Shown here in pieces: positions 1-11,249 of a stretch of 64,000 bases of DNA. The notes below the pieces were generated by a model, which was not told the origin of the DNA, did not search any database, and worked only from the letters and a program-made list of their open reading frames with translations. Both the position numbers and the translations under genes were made by a program. The stretch is from Lepidonotus clava. Taxonomy: Eukaryota; Annelida; Polychaeta; Phyllodocida; Polynoidae. Numbering within the stretch: the first letter of the stretch is position 1; each line of letters begins with the position of its first letter. The DNA is taken from positions 40,211,003-40,275,002 of the forward strand of contig OW387148.1 in NCBI GenBank assembly GCA_936440205.1. The letters run 5' to 3'.

Positions 1-139
1 TTCATTATAGGTAGATATATGACAATTATTCATGAATCTTCTCAAGTTTTTTTCAGGGTTTTTGTCGACAAAATTGATCAAAATTAGTCTGCAGGTGCGT
101 AAAATACTATATATCAGCTATCCGTGGTAGGGAGAATTG
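1..139. mobile_element. Family G MITE, right part (cut by window start)
   Basis: Matches the right ends of two fuller copies at 26919-27282 and 39852-40212, sharing the block 'ctgcaggtgcgtaaaatac' and the terminal 'ggtagggNgaattg'. The left part lies outside the window. No coding capacity. Confidence 0.75.
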
Positions 140-734
140 ATCACCATGCAAGACGGCGCCTAGTCCCTTTTTGACTATTGTGATATCATCTGCACAACGT
201 CTATAGAAAATGACTGATATATATGTACTGTGGCAGCTAGGGATGGGGAGGAAGGGCTTGGTTCGTTTTGGTGAGATTAGGAGATCAAATATTTACCATG
301 TGAGGTGAGTTCGATTATAAGTGTCTGTGGTTCACTGAACATACGTCGTACACAGGGACAAGTAAACGGAAATGCATATGGTACAACTTTACAAGGAACT
401 AATAGTAAGGGTAGAGGCAAGTAAGGATACAGGCGTAGTTTTCGATGTTTTGTTTGACTTTTGACCTTCTATATAGGGATGAATACAGGGATTCTAGAAA
501 GAGGGGTGGGGGTCGGGGGCGCCTAAATTCTCCCTGCGTCCTCTCCCGGGACCCAAATTTTACATTTGAATCACATTGTACAGAAATGATACTATTGTTT
601 GAAAATGGCAATTTTGAGTAGTTCACATATATATATGTGTATAAAAGAAGAGCGTCTCTAATGGGTGTCATTTCTCTATGACATTGTCGTATAACAGCTC
701 ATGTCATGTAGTGTGGTATTGCCTTAGGTGAAAA
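140..734. other. Unique AT-rich DNA, no gene seen
   Basis: No convincing coding frame. At about 172-200 it holds one copy of a short dispersed motif 'ctgcacaacgtctata', seen again near 5665, 28830 and 29530. The rest shows no structure that I can name. Confidence 0.6.
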
Positions 735-783
735 CCTAGGAGGGGTCAAGACCCCCTGGACCCCCTGGATCCGCCCCTCCCAC
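735..783 (-). repeat. Fragment of dispersed 'GGCGGATCCAGG' repeat (family K)
   Basis: The segment 'ccctggatccgcccc' and the preceding 'aagaccccctgg' recur at 11580-11617, 36475-36510, 37630-37650, 37967-38000 and 61530-61560. These are short fragments of one dispersed repeat. Too short to classify. Confidence 0.5.
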
Positions 784-835
784 ACCGTCTACCCTCCCCC
801 CATCACCAAGGTACCTCATACTCCTCCCCGATACA

Positions 836-917
836 CAGGCACATACGCACACTCACACACAAGAAAACATGCATATATATACATGCACATGCACATAGTG
901 ACACACAGACGTGCACA

Positions 918-970
<53 letters not shown>

Positions 971-1020
971 AAACCTACCCCCAGCCCCCCCACCCCTACC
1001 CCCACCTAAATCAAACCCCT
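836..1020. repeat. (CA)n microsatellite and C-rich tract
   Basis: Imperfect CA dinucleotides from 836, an almost pure CA run at 918-965, then C-rich runs. The minus-strand reading frame across it (poly Val-Cys) is an artefact of the microsatellite. Confidence 0.95.
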
Positions 1021-1139
1021 CCTGCCCTCCTCCCTTTTCAACTGATATTGCGTTAGTCAATGGTTGACACAGAGTTGACAGTTCGTGAGACCCCCCCCAC
1101 TGCCCCTTCTTCCCTTATTTTCGCCCTTTGATCTGCCCG

Positions 1140-1210
1140 CTAAGACCACGTGATCATTGGACCCAGTCACGTGATGTGCTCATCTCCGACGCGCCCTCTG
1201 TCGTCTAAGT
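1140..1210. promoter_or_regulatory. Candidate regulatory cluster: two CACGTG E-boxes and a GCGCCCTCT motif
   Basis: Perfect CACGTG hexamers lie at 1147-1152 and 1168-1173, the second in the context GTCACGTGAT, which is close to the bHLH-Zip consensus. A GCGCCCTCTG block resembling a CTCF core on the minus strand follows at about 1191-1200. Motifs only; no gene is seen next to them. Confidence 0.3.
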
Positions 1211-1377
1211 TTCACACTACAGCCTGAATTATACTATACGATCCCGACAACTGAGAATTTGGTAATTTATTAGTTTGTGTTATAGATATGAGGGGATATT
1301 ATCTGTACTACCTACCATTTGAAAGAGATTTGAAAATCTGCTCTAATTATATGTAGCATTTCTATGATTATCCTTAA

Positions 1378-1874
1378 AAGGCTATACCCACTAAGTAAGC
1401 GACTTCAGCAGGGACTGATGATGGGCGACTGGGAGAATCGCCGTCATCGTTGCTGGGTGAATGGATTATCAAGCAAAATTGATATTTCACTGGCGATTTT
1501 ACCAGCGATTTTACCAGCGATTCTGTTGCCCATTGCTGGTCATCCAGAATCTTCACCATACCTTTGGGGAGTCGCATGGCTATCCCAAGTTGCCCCGCGA
1601 CTTTATCGGTGATTCTCCCAGTTGCCCATTGCCGGTTGATGGCCAAGTTGCCCAGTGGGTATGGGGATTTTCCCAGTAACTAGCTATGGGCAACTGGCAG
1701 AATGGCTGGTAAAATTGTCACTGATTCAGATCACCCATCAGTATGTCATATTGAAATATACATGTTTGATAAGAGTCGGCACTAAAATCGACTGACTCTT
1801 CTGGTAGAGTTAGCCGGTTTTAACACCAGTGAATCGGCGGGCTCTGGTCAAAACCGCCAAGTGGGTATGGGGCT
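1378..1874. mobile_element. Two joined family A MITE copies
   Basis: The left end reads GGCTATACCCACTAAG and the right end AGTGGGTATGGGGCT, the family A inverted ends. An internal right end at about 1655-1670 ('cagtgggtatggggatt') shows that two copies, or a copy with an internal duplication, are joined. The 1700-1874 part carries the usual interior ('gagtcggcactaaaatcg'). Frames in it are not coding. Confidence 0.65.
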
Positions 1875-3769
1875 TTACTTTCACTGGCAATTTCAGAAAT
1901 CGCGACTGACTATCGGCTAGTGGAATATGACCTTATAGGACACAGAGGGGTGTCGGTTCGAAGGAATCTGACAAGTTGAGACTTACTCATAAAGCGGCTT
2001 GAAATATGACACACTGGGGTGGATCAGCTCTTCACTTTGAAGTGGTAACTGAGAGCTAGGCGGGAAGCATCGGATCACCATTATGGCTTTCACTAATCGC
2101 CATTTTATGTTGGTTTCAGATACACCAGACTTATTCAAAGGAGTTGTGGTCACGTTTTTTGTAATCATGTCTCATGTGTTCTTATTGTGCTCATAAAAGC
2201 ATGGAACTGTGGAAGACCTTATATCCCCATAACCACGTGTATAAAGAAGAAGTCCATGCTTTGCATACGTTTCGAACTTTAACTATTTTCTGTTCCTGTT
2301 AAATATTTTACCATTCACCATAATCTTATGACAGAGGAAATGAGATTAATCATCATAATGAACTATAGAGGTTAATTATCTTGTTATTCGTAGTGTGCTG
2401 TAGTAATTGTAATTAAGTTGTAGATAATAACTAGCTCCGTACGCAGTCTCCTTCCTGTCGACTGCTGTTGTCCAATACATAATCATAGTTCAATATCATG
2501 TAAGACATGAACACTCGCGTGAAAGGATATTGTTGTTTATTATCCAGTGTATAGTCACTCTGTGACAAGAACTCGATTGACCATGATCAGTCTCGAGGTA
2601 GGAATCCCCTCAAACACATTCAGCCAAGGCTCTGTGCTCTTACACAATTTCGATGCCTCAATCCAGAACCAAGACTGCAGGTTAAAGGTTCAACCTTCCC
2701 TGGATGTTACTCACACAGTGTTTACAGCTAACTCTGGCTGGCTAAGAGCGGAACACATTATTATAAGGTGGTACGTCACACCGTGACTCCTCCCCCATTT
2801 CACTACTGTTAAAGTGAAACACGGCTTACATGTGTGCTTCTAAAGCTCACGCCCTACTGCCTTAACATGGACTGGCCACCCGCGTCAGTACAATAATCAT
2901 GTTTGGTAAGTGATAAGTTAGATTTTTTGATTTATAAGTATATAGACTTACATTCAAAGATCGAGATCTAGAGCTTAACCCAAAATAAAAATCCCATTTT
3001 TTATCAATAAAAATCTTACTTCAACTGAAAGCGCTAGCGACAAAAACTAAATGTATTTTAATCTTCAAAAGGCAACATGCATCATATGACGGCACAGAAT
3101 GTTGAACCCTTGTCGCTTGCATGCCAAGTCAATGTAATATCTAGTTTACTCTGTCATGCATTAGGAATCTACGTCCAAACCTTCATGATCACATGATGTA
3201 CTTGAAATTGGCTCCAAAAGTAATTCAAAACGCATCATTTTACTTTTGTCATATCCAGCGTGCCGGTCCGACATTGTGGGCATGTTTCTTTTAATCTCTT
3301 TATTTTACTCTATGTTTTGTTCAAATCGTGTAAATATTGAAAATATTAGCCCTGTTTTTAAAAGTCGTAGTGAAAACTAGAGAAAATATGCAAATATTTG
3401 TTAGATAATACTCAGTAATTGGTACGATTCCAAACCCGTTAAAAAGATATCAAATATTCAGATATAAACTGCACAGATGATCAATGTTACTTTTTCATCA
3501 CGGTACACCAAATGAAAGTCATGATTAGTTAAAGTATGTACACATGCACATGGTCAAACCTTTGGAGTATTCGACATAATTATTTCCCAGCATGCACTTT
3601 GATCTAGAAAAATCTGCAGGTAGCATATAAAGTAAGGGCCAGAGATTTGGAAAAGAAAAAAAAGGAAAAGAAGGGGGGGAGTAAAAATTAATTCTCTGGA
3701 CGAAAATTTTCGTTGAAAATGGATTTTTTTGCCCAAAATACGCGAGTGCGCAGCCCTCTCTAATGAGGA
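1875..3769. other. Unique intergenic or intronic DNA
   Basis: No conserved coding frame and no repeat shared with the rest of the window. Strongly AT-rich from about 2900. An A/G-rich tract lies at 3650-3680. Confidence 0.6.
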
Positions 3770-3813
3770 AAATGTTTCCTATGATAGGGAGAACCCTATC
3801 ATAGGAAACATTT
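3770..3813. repeat. Perfect 20-bp inverted repeat with 4-nt loop
   Basis: The left arm 3770-3789 (AAATGTTTCCTATGATAGGG) and right arm 3794-3813 are exact reverse complements separated by AGAA. A weaker 7-bp hairpin (ATTCAGA / TCTGAAT) follows at about 3835-3862. No copy elsewhere in the window, so it is not an obvious MITE. It could be a foldback remnant or a structured RNA. Confidence 0.9.
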
Positions 3814-3861
3814 CGTCATACAGAAGCGAAGAAATTCAGATTAATTCATATATGTCTGAAT

Positions 3862-4439
3862 TACGTTATTAAAGTATTAGCTGGTAGTACAGGCCACTGC
3901 ATGCTCTGCATTGTAGACAACATTTTGACTTCCAAATCATGGCATTTATGTCTAAAATATGTAGTTTTTTCCCCTCCAAAATTTCTGGTATCTGCAGGCG
4001 CATTTCTGGTAAAAACAACAAGGACCTTTTTTCCAATTTCAATTATATGTGAACTATAACCTTTTTTCACGTTTTTACGTGTACAGCGCTGATGCGTATC
4101 ACATAGCTCTGAGAGTGGGGGTACCGTGGATTTGGGGGATGGTAGGGTTCTAGAGACCAGTAACGATGTTCGTGGGGCACAGGGCCGACCCACTGTGGGT
4201 ACATGGGAACTAAAGACAGGCGCCACAGCGACCTCTGACGGAACGTGGACACACTGAAAGGGCCATGGGAGGGCTATAGGGATAGGGAAGTTAAAGGAAA
4301 CCTTGCACATAAGTATAGGATGAATATTATCCAATAAAAGTCCTTATACATGGCGTTTACATCAAGGACTAATAATGCTAGAGATATATAAAGGATATTT
4401 CAAATATAGAAAAGGTTATGGGACTTTGAAATATTGCTA

Positions 4440-4440
<1 letters not shown>
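3862..4440. other. Unique DNA with an unsupported minus-strand frame
   Basis: An open frame runs through most of this stretch on the minus strand (4334 down to 3861), but the translation has no recognisable domain, and I see no promoter or splice signals to support it. Treated as non-coding. Confidence 0.5.
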
Positions 4441-4475
<35 letters not shown>

Positions 4476-4480
4476 ATATA
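4440..4480. repeat. (TA)n microsatellite
   Basis: Alternating TA from 4440 with two TATG interruptions. Confidence 0.95.
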
Positions 4481-4825
4481 TTTTTGTGTGAAAATCCCCA
4501 TATTGTGACGTCACAAGGTGACAATTTTGGAATTCCCATCTATCAATAAAAGGAAATCCCTATTAGTAAAATATTTATAAAAGTAAACTTGTGGTTTAGC
4601 ACCATTTATATCATACAGATTATCAAATATTGTAACAATTATCCTGTTATGTTATAGGTACAGCCTAAGTAAGAAAACCTCTCTGTTTGAATAGAACTGC
4701 CTATATCCATGTGGTATAGGATATCCAGAGGTGTACAGAGAACGATTATTTGCAGAAACGTTGTTGAAAAGAGAGAAAAAGCAATGCAGGGTCAAAATTT
4801 TGTAAATTATGTTAACTATACTGAT

Positions 4826-4890
4826 GTATATTCCATGGCCATAGCCTAGGCCTATGGTGAGATATAGGCTGTGAATTCAGACTTAAGCTA
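4826..4890. repeat. Dispersed repeat R, copy 1
   Basis: The 'ggccatagcctaggcc' core with 'tgaNatatNgNctgt' following is shared with 31900-31950 and, more diverged, 44500-44545. The core is itself nearly palindromic. Confidence 0.6.
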
Positions 4891-5105
4891 CACTAAGATA
4901 CATTAAAACTTCAACTTTGGTGACACAGGAAAACTGACTAAAGTCATTTTATAGTTATTTGATTTTGCAAAATCTTGTCAAATTACTTTGACACACCATT
5001 GCTTTTGGCTGCCTCTAAGACATTCAACAGTGTCCCAACAAAAATAGTCTGAAACGGTTATTTTTTTATAAGTGATTATATCAAACTTCATGATATTGTA
5101 AACTT

Positions 5106-5290
5106 TACGTCTGTATTCCACATACCGATTTTGACGCTGTAATTTTGCATTTGTTTGATTATCTCTGGGAATATGGCATTGAACCATACATCCTATATAC
5201 CTTTCTGTTAATATGTAACATGTCTATATTCAATTTCATATCACACCAACATCTTTTTAAAATCACTTCATTTTTTAAAGACAATCGCTC
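5106..5290. mobile_element. Family B MITE, 3' truncated
   Basis: Starts with CTGTATTCCACATACCG and the 'attttgcatttg' interior seen in the copies at 15174-15382, 29150-29644 and 61196-61384. The right inverted end is not recognisable. Confidence 0.65.
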
Positions 5291-5370
5291 CAATATAGTT
5301 TTAACGTTGACATTTACTTTAAATTTATATATATATGTAGCTGAATGGTTAGAGGCGGACCTAGTTTGTG

Positions 5371-5395
5371 GATGGATGGATGGATGGATGGATGA
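5371..5395. repeat. (GGAT)n microsatellite
   Basis: About six GGAT tetranucleotides in a row. Confidence 0.95.
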
Positions 5396-5575
5396 TGCAG
5401 ATGACATGTGTATAGACCTTGTGAAGATATCGATGTGGTCAAGTAACCACTTTTTGGTGTTCAGCATGTGGTGAGCATAACCGTAGGGCTAGTCATAAAT
5501 TCAAGAATTCTAAATTCTAAAGGACTGTTGATTATGGTTGAATGGGTTTAGTATTTATGTCATGTGGCGCACATT

Positions 5576-5675
5576 ATTGTTCTAAATGTTTCAGAACTGG
5601 GAATAATATTGATGATAAAATGATAACCAATGTGGCGGAAAGCTCATTTTGAACAATGTGACATCACATGCACAA
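5576..5675 (+). repeat. Dispersed repeat S, copy 1
   Basis: The block 'ttctaaatgtttcagaac' through 'ccaatgtggcgga' is present in reverse orientation at 29300-29398, where it lies inside a family B MITE. Function unknown. Confidence 0.6.
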
Positions 5676-5746
5676 CGTCTATAGGCCTTTGTGGATGTGA
5701 GTTTTTGTCTGTGTGTCTGTGTTTTTTTGTTTGTGCCTGTGCCAGT

Positions 5747-6075
5747 CAGTGAGTGATGGATGGATGCCTAATTATGCTTTACGCTGAACCAACAGCCAGG
5801 ATGATTTTCACAGCGAAAACAAGTGAGAAAGAATTCTGTCTTTTGTGATTGTATCCGTGAGATGAAGGTGACAGGGCTGGCAAACAGCAGGGGATCAACA
5901 CCTGGAAATCATTTTTGCTGTACCCCATCCCTTAGTGAACCCAGACACCAACTGGGAATTGAACCCAAAGAACCACTTGGTCAGTGCTGGGTCCCCCCCT
6001 ATTGCTGCCTTTTACTGTAAGCAGGGGCTACTGGGGGCCTATATTCTCCCCAGGAGCAGAAGCCCCACCACAGTA
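5747..6075. mobile_element. Dispersed SINE-like repeat U, copy 1
   Basis: Shares about 300 bp with 23672-23970, 49590-49825 and, inverted, 62517-62735. Landmarks are 'gtgagtgatggatg', 'gacaaattctgtcttt', and a block that reads GGTTCAATTCC on the minus strand, close to a pol III B-box. An A-box-like TGACCAAGTGG lies too near the B-box for a normal tRNA, so the tRNA origin is uncertain. Confidence 0.6.
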
Positions 6076-6189
6076 CACCAACAGGAGTTGTGCCTGTGCC
6101 TGAATATATGTCAAGCTCCCCCCCCCCCACCCCTGCAAACCTTTCCAAATCCTAGATTCCCCCCTGGATCCTGACTGACCCATTATTAC

Positions 6190-7560
6190 CCCAGTATGCA
6201 TAGGAGACCCCTCAATAATACCAGATCCTGGGGACTGGGCCCAGATGGTGGGTCAATCCTGTATGAGTATGGGCGATACAGTATCGATTGGGGTCTGGCA
6301 GCAATGGATGGGTTTGGGGTTTGGGGCTGAGGGACTGAGGGTATACCGCATAAGGGAGATTCGCACTGGGCGCGGCCATGTTGTGGTATAGGTGGACAAG
6401 GGGACACTCCTCATTGGCTGGGAGATCACGCTTGACCACCCACAGTTAGTGGCGTGAAACATGGTGCATGCGCGACACATGCGCGACACATGTGAGAACC
6501 TGGACTCCCAAATGCAGTATAGGCCTAGGCTCGGGAGATGTGGGTATTCAGTTTATTGACCTCAATATTCATGGATTATATTTATGGTCTATGAAAGGAG
6601 AAGGGTTTATATACATGTATGAATGCCAGCATGAATGCTATCTTTATCAAACAAGGTTTTGTTAATTTGATGGGAATATTGCTGGGTTATAGACTTGCAA
6701 AGGAAAATGCAATTATGAACTTAAATTACATATTCAAGTAGTTTACTATTGTATTATTTGTGGTTAGGTTGCTTAATCAGAAATAGTTTTTTATATCTAT
6801 CTAGAAGCTATTCAAACATCTGAGATGAAGTGTGCTTACTATCCTTATATTAAAACGGCACTGCTTCCAATCTACACCAAGCCCCATCTGCTCAATGCTA
6901 GCTACCACTGGACACAAGTGAGTCAGAGCAGGAGGCAGAGTGCCAGTTGAGACAATTGCTGGTATCTCTACTCATACATGCCACTATGAAACAGAAGGCA
7001 GAACTCCAGCGCCCAGCGAAATGGCCTGCCATGGCCACACTGGAGCCCCACCCACAGCCACTCCAGTAGTGGCCTATAGCTAATATAGCTGCCGGACTCT
7101 AGCATGGGTGACCCGGGTTAGCCTCCCAGTGGTGGAGCTCACTTGTGGTCAGTAAATGCACAATGCACTTGTGTTAAACCCTTATGAAATCCCTCTTTTG
7201 ATATGATTAAATTGTTGCCTCGCCCTTGTAAAATACAAGCTTTATGGTTATAAATGTTATGAAAATATATGATACATCTATCATAATTACTATATCATAT
7301 CATCATATATATTATATCTATATATTGCATTAATAACATTTTTAAAGTGTGACATCATTGGAATTATTCTAAATTCCCTGCAAAAATAAAAGTTGCAGGA
7401 TGTCAAAACACAGAAAAGACATATTGGTAGCCATTGGTAGCAATACTCCCAACTCTTGCCATTGATAATTATTAACACCCTTGCAATGTTTGACGCTCGA
7501 ACAGTCCTGAGATATTTATTCGGCGCCTTGCCTAGTCAAGTCTAAAGCCGCCATCTTTGG
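6190..7560. other. Mostly unique DNA
   Basis: No supported gene. A doubled 'catgcgcgaca' occurs at 6467-6488. The 6890-7190 stretch ends in 'cttgtgttaaaccctt', reminiscent of an invertebrate SINE tail, but no second copy is present to prove it. Confidence 0.5.
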
Positions 7561-7567
7561 TGGGACG

Positions 7568-7582
7568 CTGACCCCCTGGTGG
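7568..7582 (-). promoter_or_regulatory. CTCF-like motif
   Basis: The minus strand reads CCACCAGGGGGTCAG, which matches the conserved CTCF core (CCANNAGGGGGC) except at the last positions. Prediction from sequence only. Confidence 0.35.
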
Positions 7583-7629
7583 TGAACATGTGCAGCACTC
7601 CTGTTCATTTGATAAGAGACCGCCCGGGG

Positions 7630-7706
7630 ACCTGTGAAGGGACACATAAGGGGTGCACCAGGCTTTAGGCTGGACAGGAGCACAGACTGTACACTTATAC
7701 AGAGTA
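7630..7706 (+). repeat. Single diverged unit of the 87-bp minisatellite
   Basis: 'gggacacataaggggtgca', 'ggctttaggc' and 'acttatacagagt' appear in the same order as in the array that starts about 600 bp downstream. It may be the unexpanded ancestor or an outlying copy. Confidence 0.65.
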
Positions 7707-7709
7707 AAT

Positions 7710-7800
7710 ACTGTAACAAAGTTGTATTTTGAAATGATAGAACATACGAAAGTTGTATTTTAAAATCATAGACTGTAACAAAGTTGTATGTTGAAATTAT
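7710..7800 (+). repeat. Three-copy ~33-bp tandem repeat
   Basis: Three runs of 'aaagttgtattttgaaat'-like sequence about 33 bp apart, directly after the outlying minisatellite unit. Confidence 0.7.
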
Positions 7801-8312
7801 AGGTTATTGGAGTGTGTAGTCGTATTTCTAAACCTTGGATTATTGGATTGTGTAACTTGGGAGTGGCTGGCCTGTTGTCTTTGGCTCTCTCTGATCTACA
7901 AGATCCTTTCAGATGTAAATGCAAATGACTCACAAAAAAGGATCGTGTAACCAGTCACAAAAGAGTAACCACACTGCTGGTTATCTCTTTGTGAGGTCCT
8001 GCATTGTGACTGTTCGATTGTGTCAGTAACTCCTGCATTGTGTCTGTCCTCAGCTGGAAATTTGGGAGCTTAAATACTCCTACCTGGTTGGTGATGGGCA
8101 GAGTTGGTTTGGGCTTAGAGAGAGCAAGTAGGAACTGGGCCTGCTGCTTCCCTACTTACCACTCTACCAAGGAGGAAAGAAACGATACTTAGATCTTTGA
8201 CTCTACTATCTCCATGTACACAACTTCGGGTGAAATACAATTCCCCACACCATATCCTGGAGGAAGTTGTGATATTATTAAAAAAAGGCTTGACATTACC
8301 AGACAGGGACAC

Positions 8313-8893
8313 AGACTTATACAGAGTGAACACTCCCTCTATCCCAGGGCCATAAGGGGGGCAGCAGGCGGCTGGGGCTTAGGGCGGGACACAGACTGTA
8401 GACTTATACAGAGTGAACACTCCCTCTATCCCAGGGACATAAGGGGGGCAGCAGGCGGCTGGGGCTTAGGGCGGGACACAGACTGTAGACTTATACAGAG
8501 TGGACACTCCCTCTATCCCAGGGACATAAGGGGGGCAGCAGGCGGCTGGGGCTTAGGGCGGGACACAGACTGTAGACTTATACAGAGTGGACACTCCCTC
8601 TATCCCAGGGACATAAGGGGGGCAGCAGGCGGCTGGGGCTTAGGGCGGGACACAGACTGTAGACTTATACAGAGTGGACACTCCCTCTATCCCAGGGACA
8701 TAAGAAGGGCAGCAGGCAGCTGGGGCGGGGCACAGACTGTAGACTTATACAGAGTGGACACTCCCTCTATCCCAGGGACATAAGGGGGGCAGCAGGCGGC
8801 TGGGGCTTAGGTCGGGACACGGACTGTAGACTTATACAGAGTGGACACTCCCTCTATCATAGGGACATAAGGGGGGCAGCAGGCGGCTGGGGC
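8313..8893 (+). repeat. 87-bp minisatellite, main block
   Basis: The landmark 'agacttatacagagtg' recurs at 8313, 8400, 8487, 8574, 8661, 8741 and 8829: spacings of 87, 87, 87, 87, 80 and 88. Units are nearly identical, with one 7-bp deletion. As 87 is a multiple of three, all-open frames (a 29-residue repeat) arise without selection. Confidence 0.95.
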
Positions 8894-8896
8894 TAA

Positions 8897-9119
8897 AGCC
8901 CCATACCCACTAGATGATTTTGACTGGAGTTGGCCGCTTCACTGGTTCTAAAACTGGCTGACTCTACTGAAGAGCCGGTCGATTTTAACACCGACTCATA
9001 TCAAGCACACAGATTTCAATATGGTATACTTACAGACAATCATAGGAATTGGCCGATTCTCCCCGTTGCCCATTGCCTGTTGCCTGTTGCCAGTAAAATC
9101 ACCTAGTGGGTATGCGGCT
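8897..9119. mobile_element. Family A MITE inserted in the minisatellite
   Basis: Starts AGCCCCATACCCACTAG, ends CTAGTGGGTATGCGGCT, and is flanked by TAA on both sides (8894-8896 and 9120-9122). Outside it the minisatellite unit resumes in register ('gggcgggaaacagactgtag'). This fixes the ends of family A and gives a 3-bp target duplication of TWA type, as in PIF/Harbinger elements. 223 bp, no coding capacity. Confidence 0.85.
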
Positions 9120-9122
9120 TAA

Positions 9123-9165
9123 GGGCGGGAAACAGACTGTAGACTTAAACAGAGTGGGGCATCAG
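9123..9165 (+). repeat. 87-bp minisatellite, remainder after the MITE
   Basis: Continuation of the broken unit ('cagactgtagacttaaacagagtgg') beyond the inserted family A element. The array ends here. Confidence 0.85.
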
Positions 9166-9429
9166 GTCTTGGGAGACCTCCCTATTTTTGACTCATATTA
9201 TTGATCACTCAGTTGCTGGTCTGGAACACTTGTTTAAAAGTTGTTGAACAGAGAGAGTCATAAGAAATTATATTTGTAATCTATTAAAATTAGGTCCAAC
9301 CTGCAATTAAGTGTGCCCACACACTCCAAATGGTCAATCCAAGATGAACCATAAAAGCAGACAAGACAAATATCACTCGTAGATGTGTCAATTGTCAATT
9401 ACAAAATAATGTTGAATACTATTGCCCTG

Positions 9430-9751
9430 TGGCCCGTTGCACAATACCCATTGTTTCTTATGATACCCAAAGTTGTTATGACACCTTTCCTAGCAACTTT
9501 ACCCGTTATAACACACGTTTTGAAACAAAAAAATAAACCTATTTAGAATGCTATTAATGAGCTGTTATTTTGATCATTTATAGCTCTACAATGCCCCCTT
9601 TTTCTTTTTTATCATTTTACAGAATTTAATTCGATCCCATAGGAACAAAGATATAAGGGGTATCGTTATAATGATAACTTTGTTGTAATTATGTGTCTTA
9701 AAGTTGTCTTAAAATTATCGTTGTTACGATAATTCATTGTGCAACGGGCCA
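9430..9751. mobile_element. Family E MITE
   Basis: Inverted ends TGGCCCGTTGCACAAT / ATTGTGCAACGGGCCA bound a 322-bp AT-rich interior. Full copies at 21355-21667 and 38717-39021 have the same ends and interior ('gctctacaatgcccc'). An end fragment lies at 44605-44626. No reading frame. Confidence 0.85.
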
Positions 9752-10120
9752 TAAATAGCATAATAGTCTTTGTTTTTGTCTTTTTAATTGAACTTAGAAT
9801 CATCATACAGTCCACCGGCCACAGTATAATGGGCCGGTCTTCCAGGAACTGCTAGCATTACACAGTGCTGGCTTTATAGATAATTATGAACTGGAAGAAA
9901 TAAGATTAACATAGTGTATAGTAATAACATCATCATACATGTTTTTGTCACCATTGACCATCTCCATTATAATATCAACATACACGTCATATACTTGGAT
10001 TCAAAATAATATATAAGATGATACATGTATCAACGGTACTTTCCAATGTAATATCAACATATATGACATTGCTTGTACCACGACTAGCAAAACCCAAGAG
10101 CGTCCCCTCTATAACACAAC
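9752..10120. other. Unique DNA
   Basis: AT-rich with repeated words such as 'aatatcaacatacacg', but no gene or recognised element. Confidence 0.5.
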
Positions 10121-10124
10121 TCTA

Positions 10125-10400
10125 AAGTCTGTGGTAGCAAAAGGGGCGGTTCAGGGAGGGGGAAATGTCCCACGCCGTTCCGTTTCGTTCAGGGGCCAGG
10201 CGCGGTGCCAATTTTACAGTCCACCGCGCCGCCAAATCTCGCGTGCTCGAGACTCCCCTCGGACACTGCTTCAAAGCCTCGCGAACTCTCGCGAGAACTG
10301 CTGGCAGCACGAGAGCAGGCGTGGCTTGCCTCTCGCCCTAAACGCCCCGACCCCGCCCCTAGGGAATAGGGGGGCTTTCCATGCATACCCCGCCTCACTG
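10125..10400. promoter_or_regulatory. CpG-rich block with TCTCGCGAGA motif
   Basis: Much richer in CG dinucleotides than its surroundings. It holds the palindrome TCTCGCGAGA at 10287-10296 with additional CTCGCG words nearby. That palindrome is a known core element of broadly expressed animal promoters. Overlapping short frames on both strands are probably a by-product of the GC content. No gene can be followed from it. Confidence 0.4.
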
Positions 10401-10649
10401 ACCTTTATATCTACTTTTCAAATGAAAAAGAAAAGACAACAACAAAAAACAAAAACAAAAACAGCAGTTTGATTCAAAAGTATAGATTTGACACGTATTG
10501 TTCAAGGCCAATACTATTTGTTTATATGGCGGTCAGAGATATTGGATTTTAATTCCCAGGCAAGATTGCAATGCCTTTTAGCCTTGCATTAACGTGTTGT
10601 GTAGTTCTGATTTGGTTCTGATTTCATTATATTGACGGCACCAAAAACA

Positions 10650-10855
10650 CTTTACAACCAAACATTGCGACGTTGCACCATGACGTCATTTTATATTCTT
10701 TTTTATGTTCTTTCACATACAGATAACATTGTGATAATATTCTGTATTGGTACATTCTTAACTTTACTTAAATATAATGATATTATAACACTCATTTTAG
10801 TGAGTCTCAACCTAATCTGAAATAATGTTACTGTTATGTGACATATTATGGAAAA
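10650..10855. mobile_element. Degraded F-group MITE fragment
   Basis: 'gtgagtctcaacctaat' followed by 'aataatgttactgttatgtgaca' matches the interior of the F2 copy at 60684-60872. Ends are lost. This is the only F-group copy in the left half of the window. Confidence 0.5.
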
Positions 10856-11037
10856 TCCACAGGTCATATTCCAGAGTCTTCATTCGGGTAGTAGTATATG
10901 GAAATGTTTCATTGAGTCTGGACTTTCATTTCGTTGACTTATTGAAATAATTGAATAAAGTAAGAGTCACTGCCCAATCCTTCATATTTTCATATGGCCT
11001 TCAATACACCAAATGGTAGGGTTTGATTAAATTCCTC

Positions 11038-11246
11038 TACCCACCAGGCAATTTTACTGGCGATGGGCGACAGGTAACTGGGAGAATCGGCCGACTCCTA
11101 TAATTGCCTGTGAGTATAGCATATTGAAATGTGTGTGTTTGATATGAGTCGGCGCTAAAATCGGTCAACTCTTCTAGTAGAGTTGGCCGATTTTAGAGCA
11201 AATGAGTAGGCTGACTCTGGTCAAAATCGCCTAGTGGGTATGAGGC
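11038..11246. mobile_element. Family A MITE
   Basis: From 'tacccaccaggcaatttt' to 'gcctagtgggtatgaggct', with the family interior ('gagtcggcgctaaaatcgg'). It directly abuts an inverted copy at 11250. Confidence 0.8.
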
Positions 11247-11249
11247 TTA

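Noticed and set aside
803-1060. Val/Cys-rich minus-strand frame
   Set aside because: Translation of the CA microsatellite and C-rich flanks.
3861-4334. 157-codon minus-strand frame
   Set aside because: No recognisable domain, no splice or promoter context, and overlapping frames on the same strand of similar quality.
8214-8783. 189-codon frame with a 29-residue repeat
   Set aside because: It is the translation of the 87-bp minisatellite, whose period is a multiple of three; no non-repeat coding sequence continues it.
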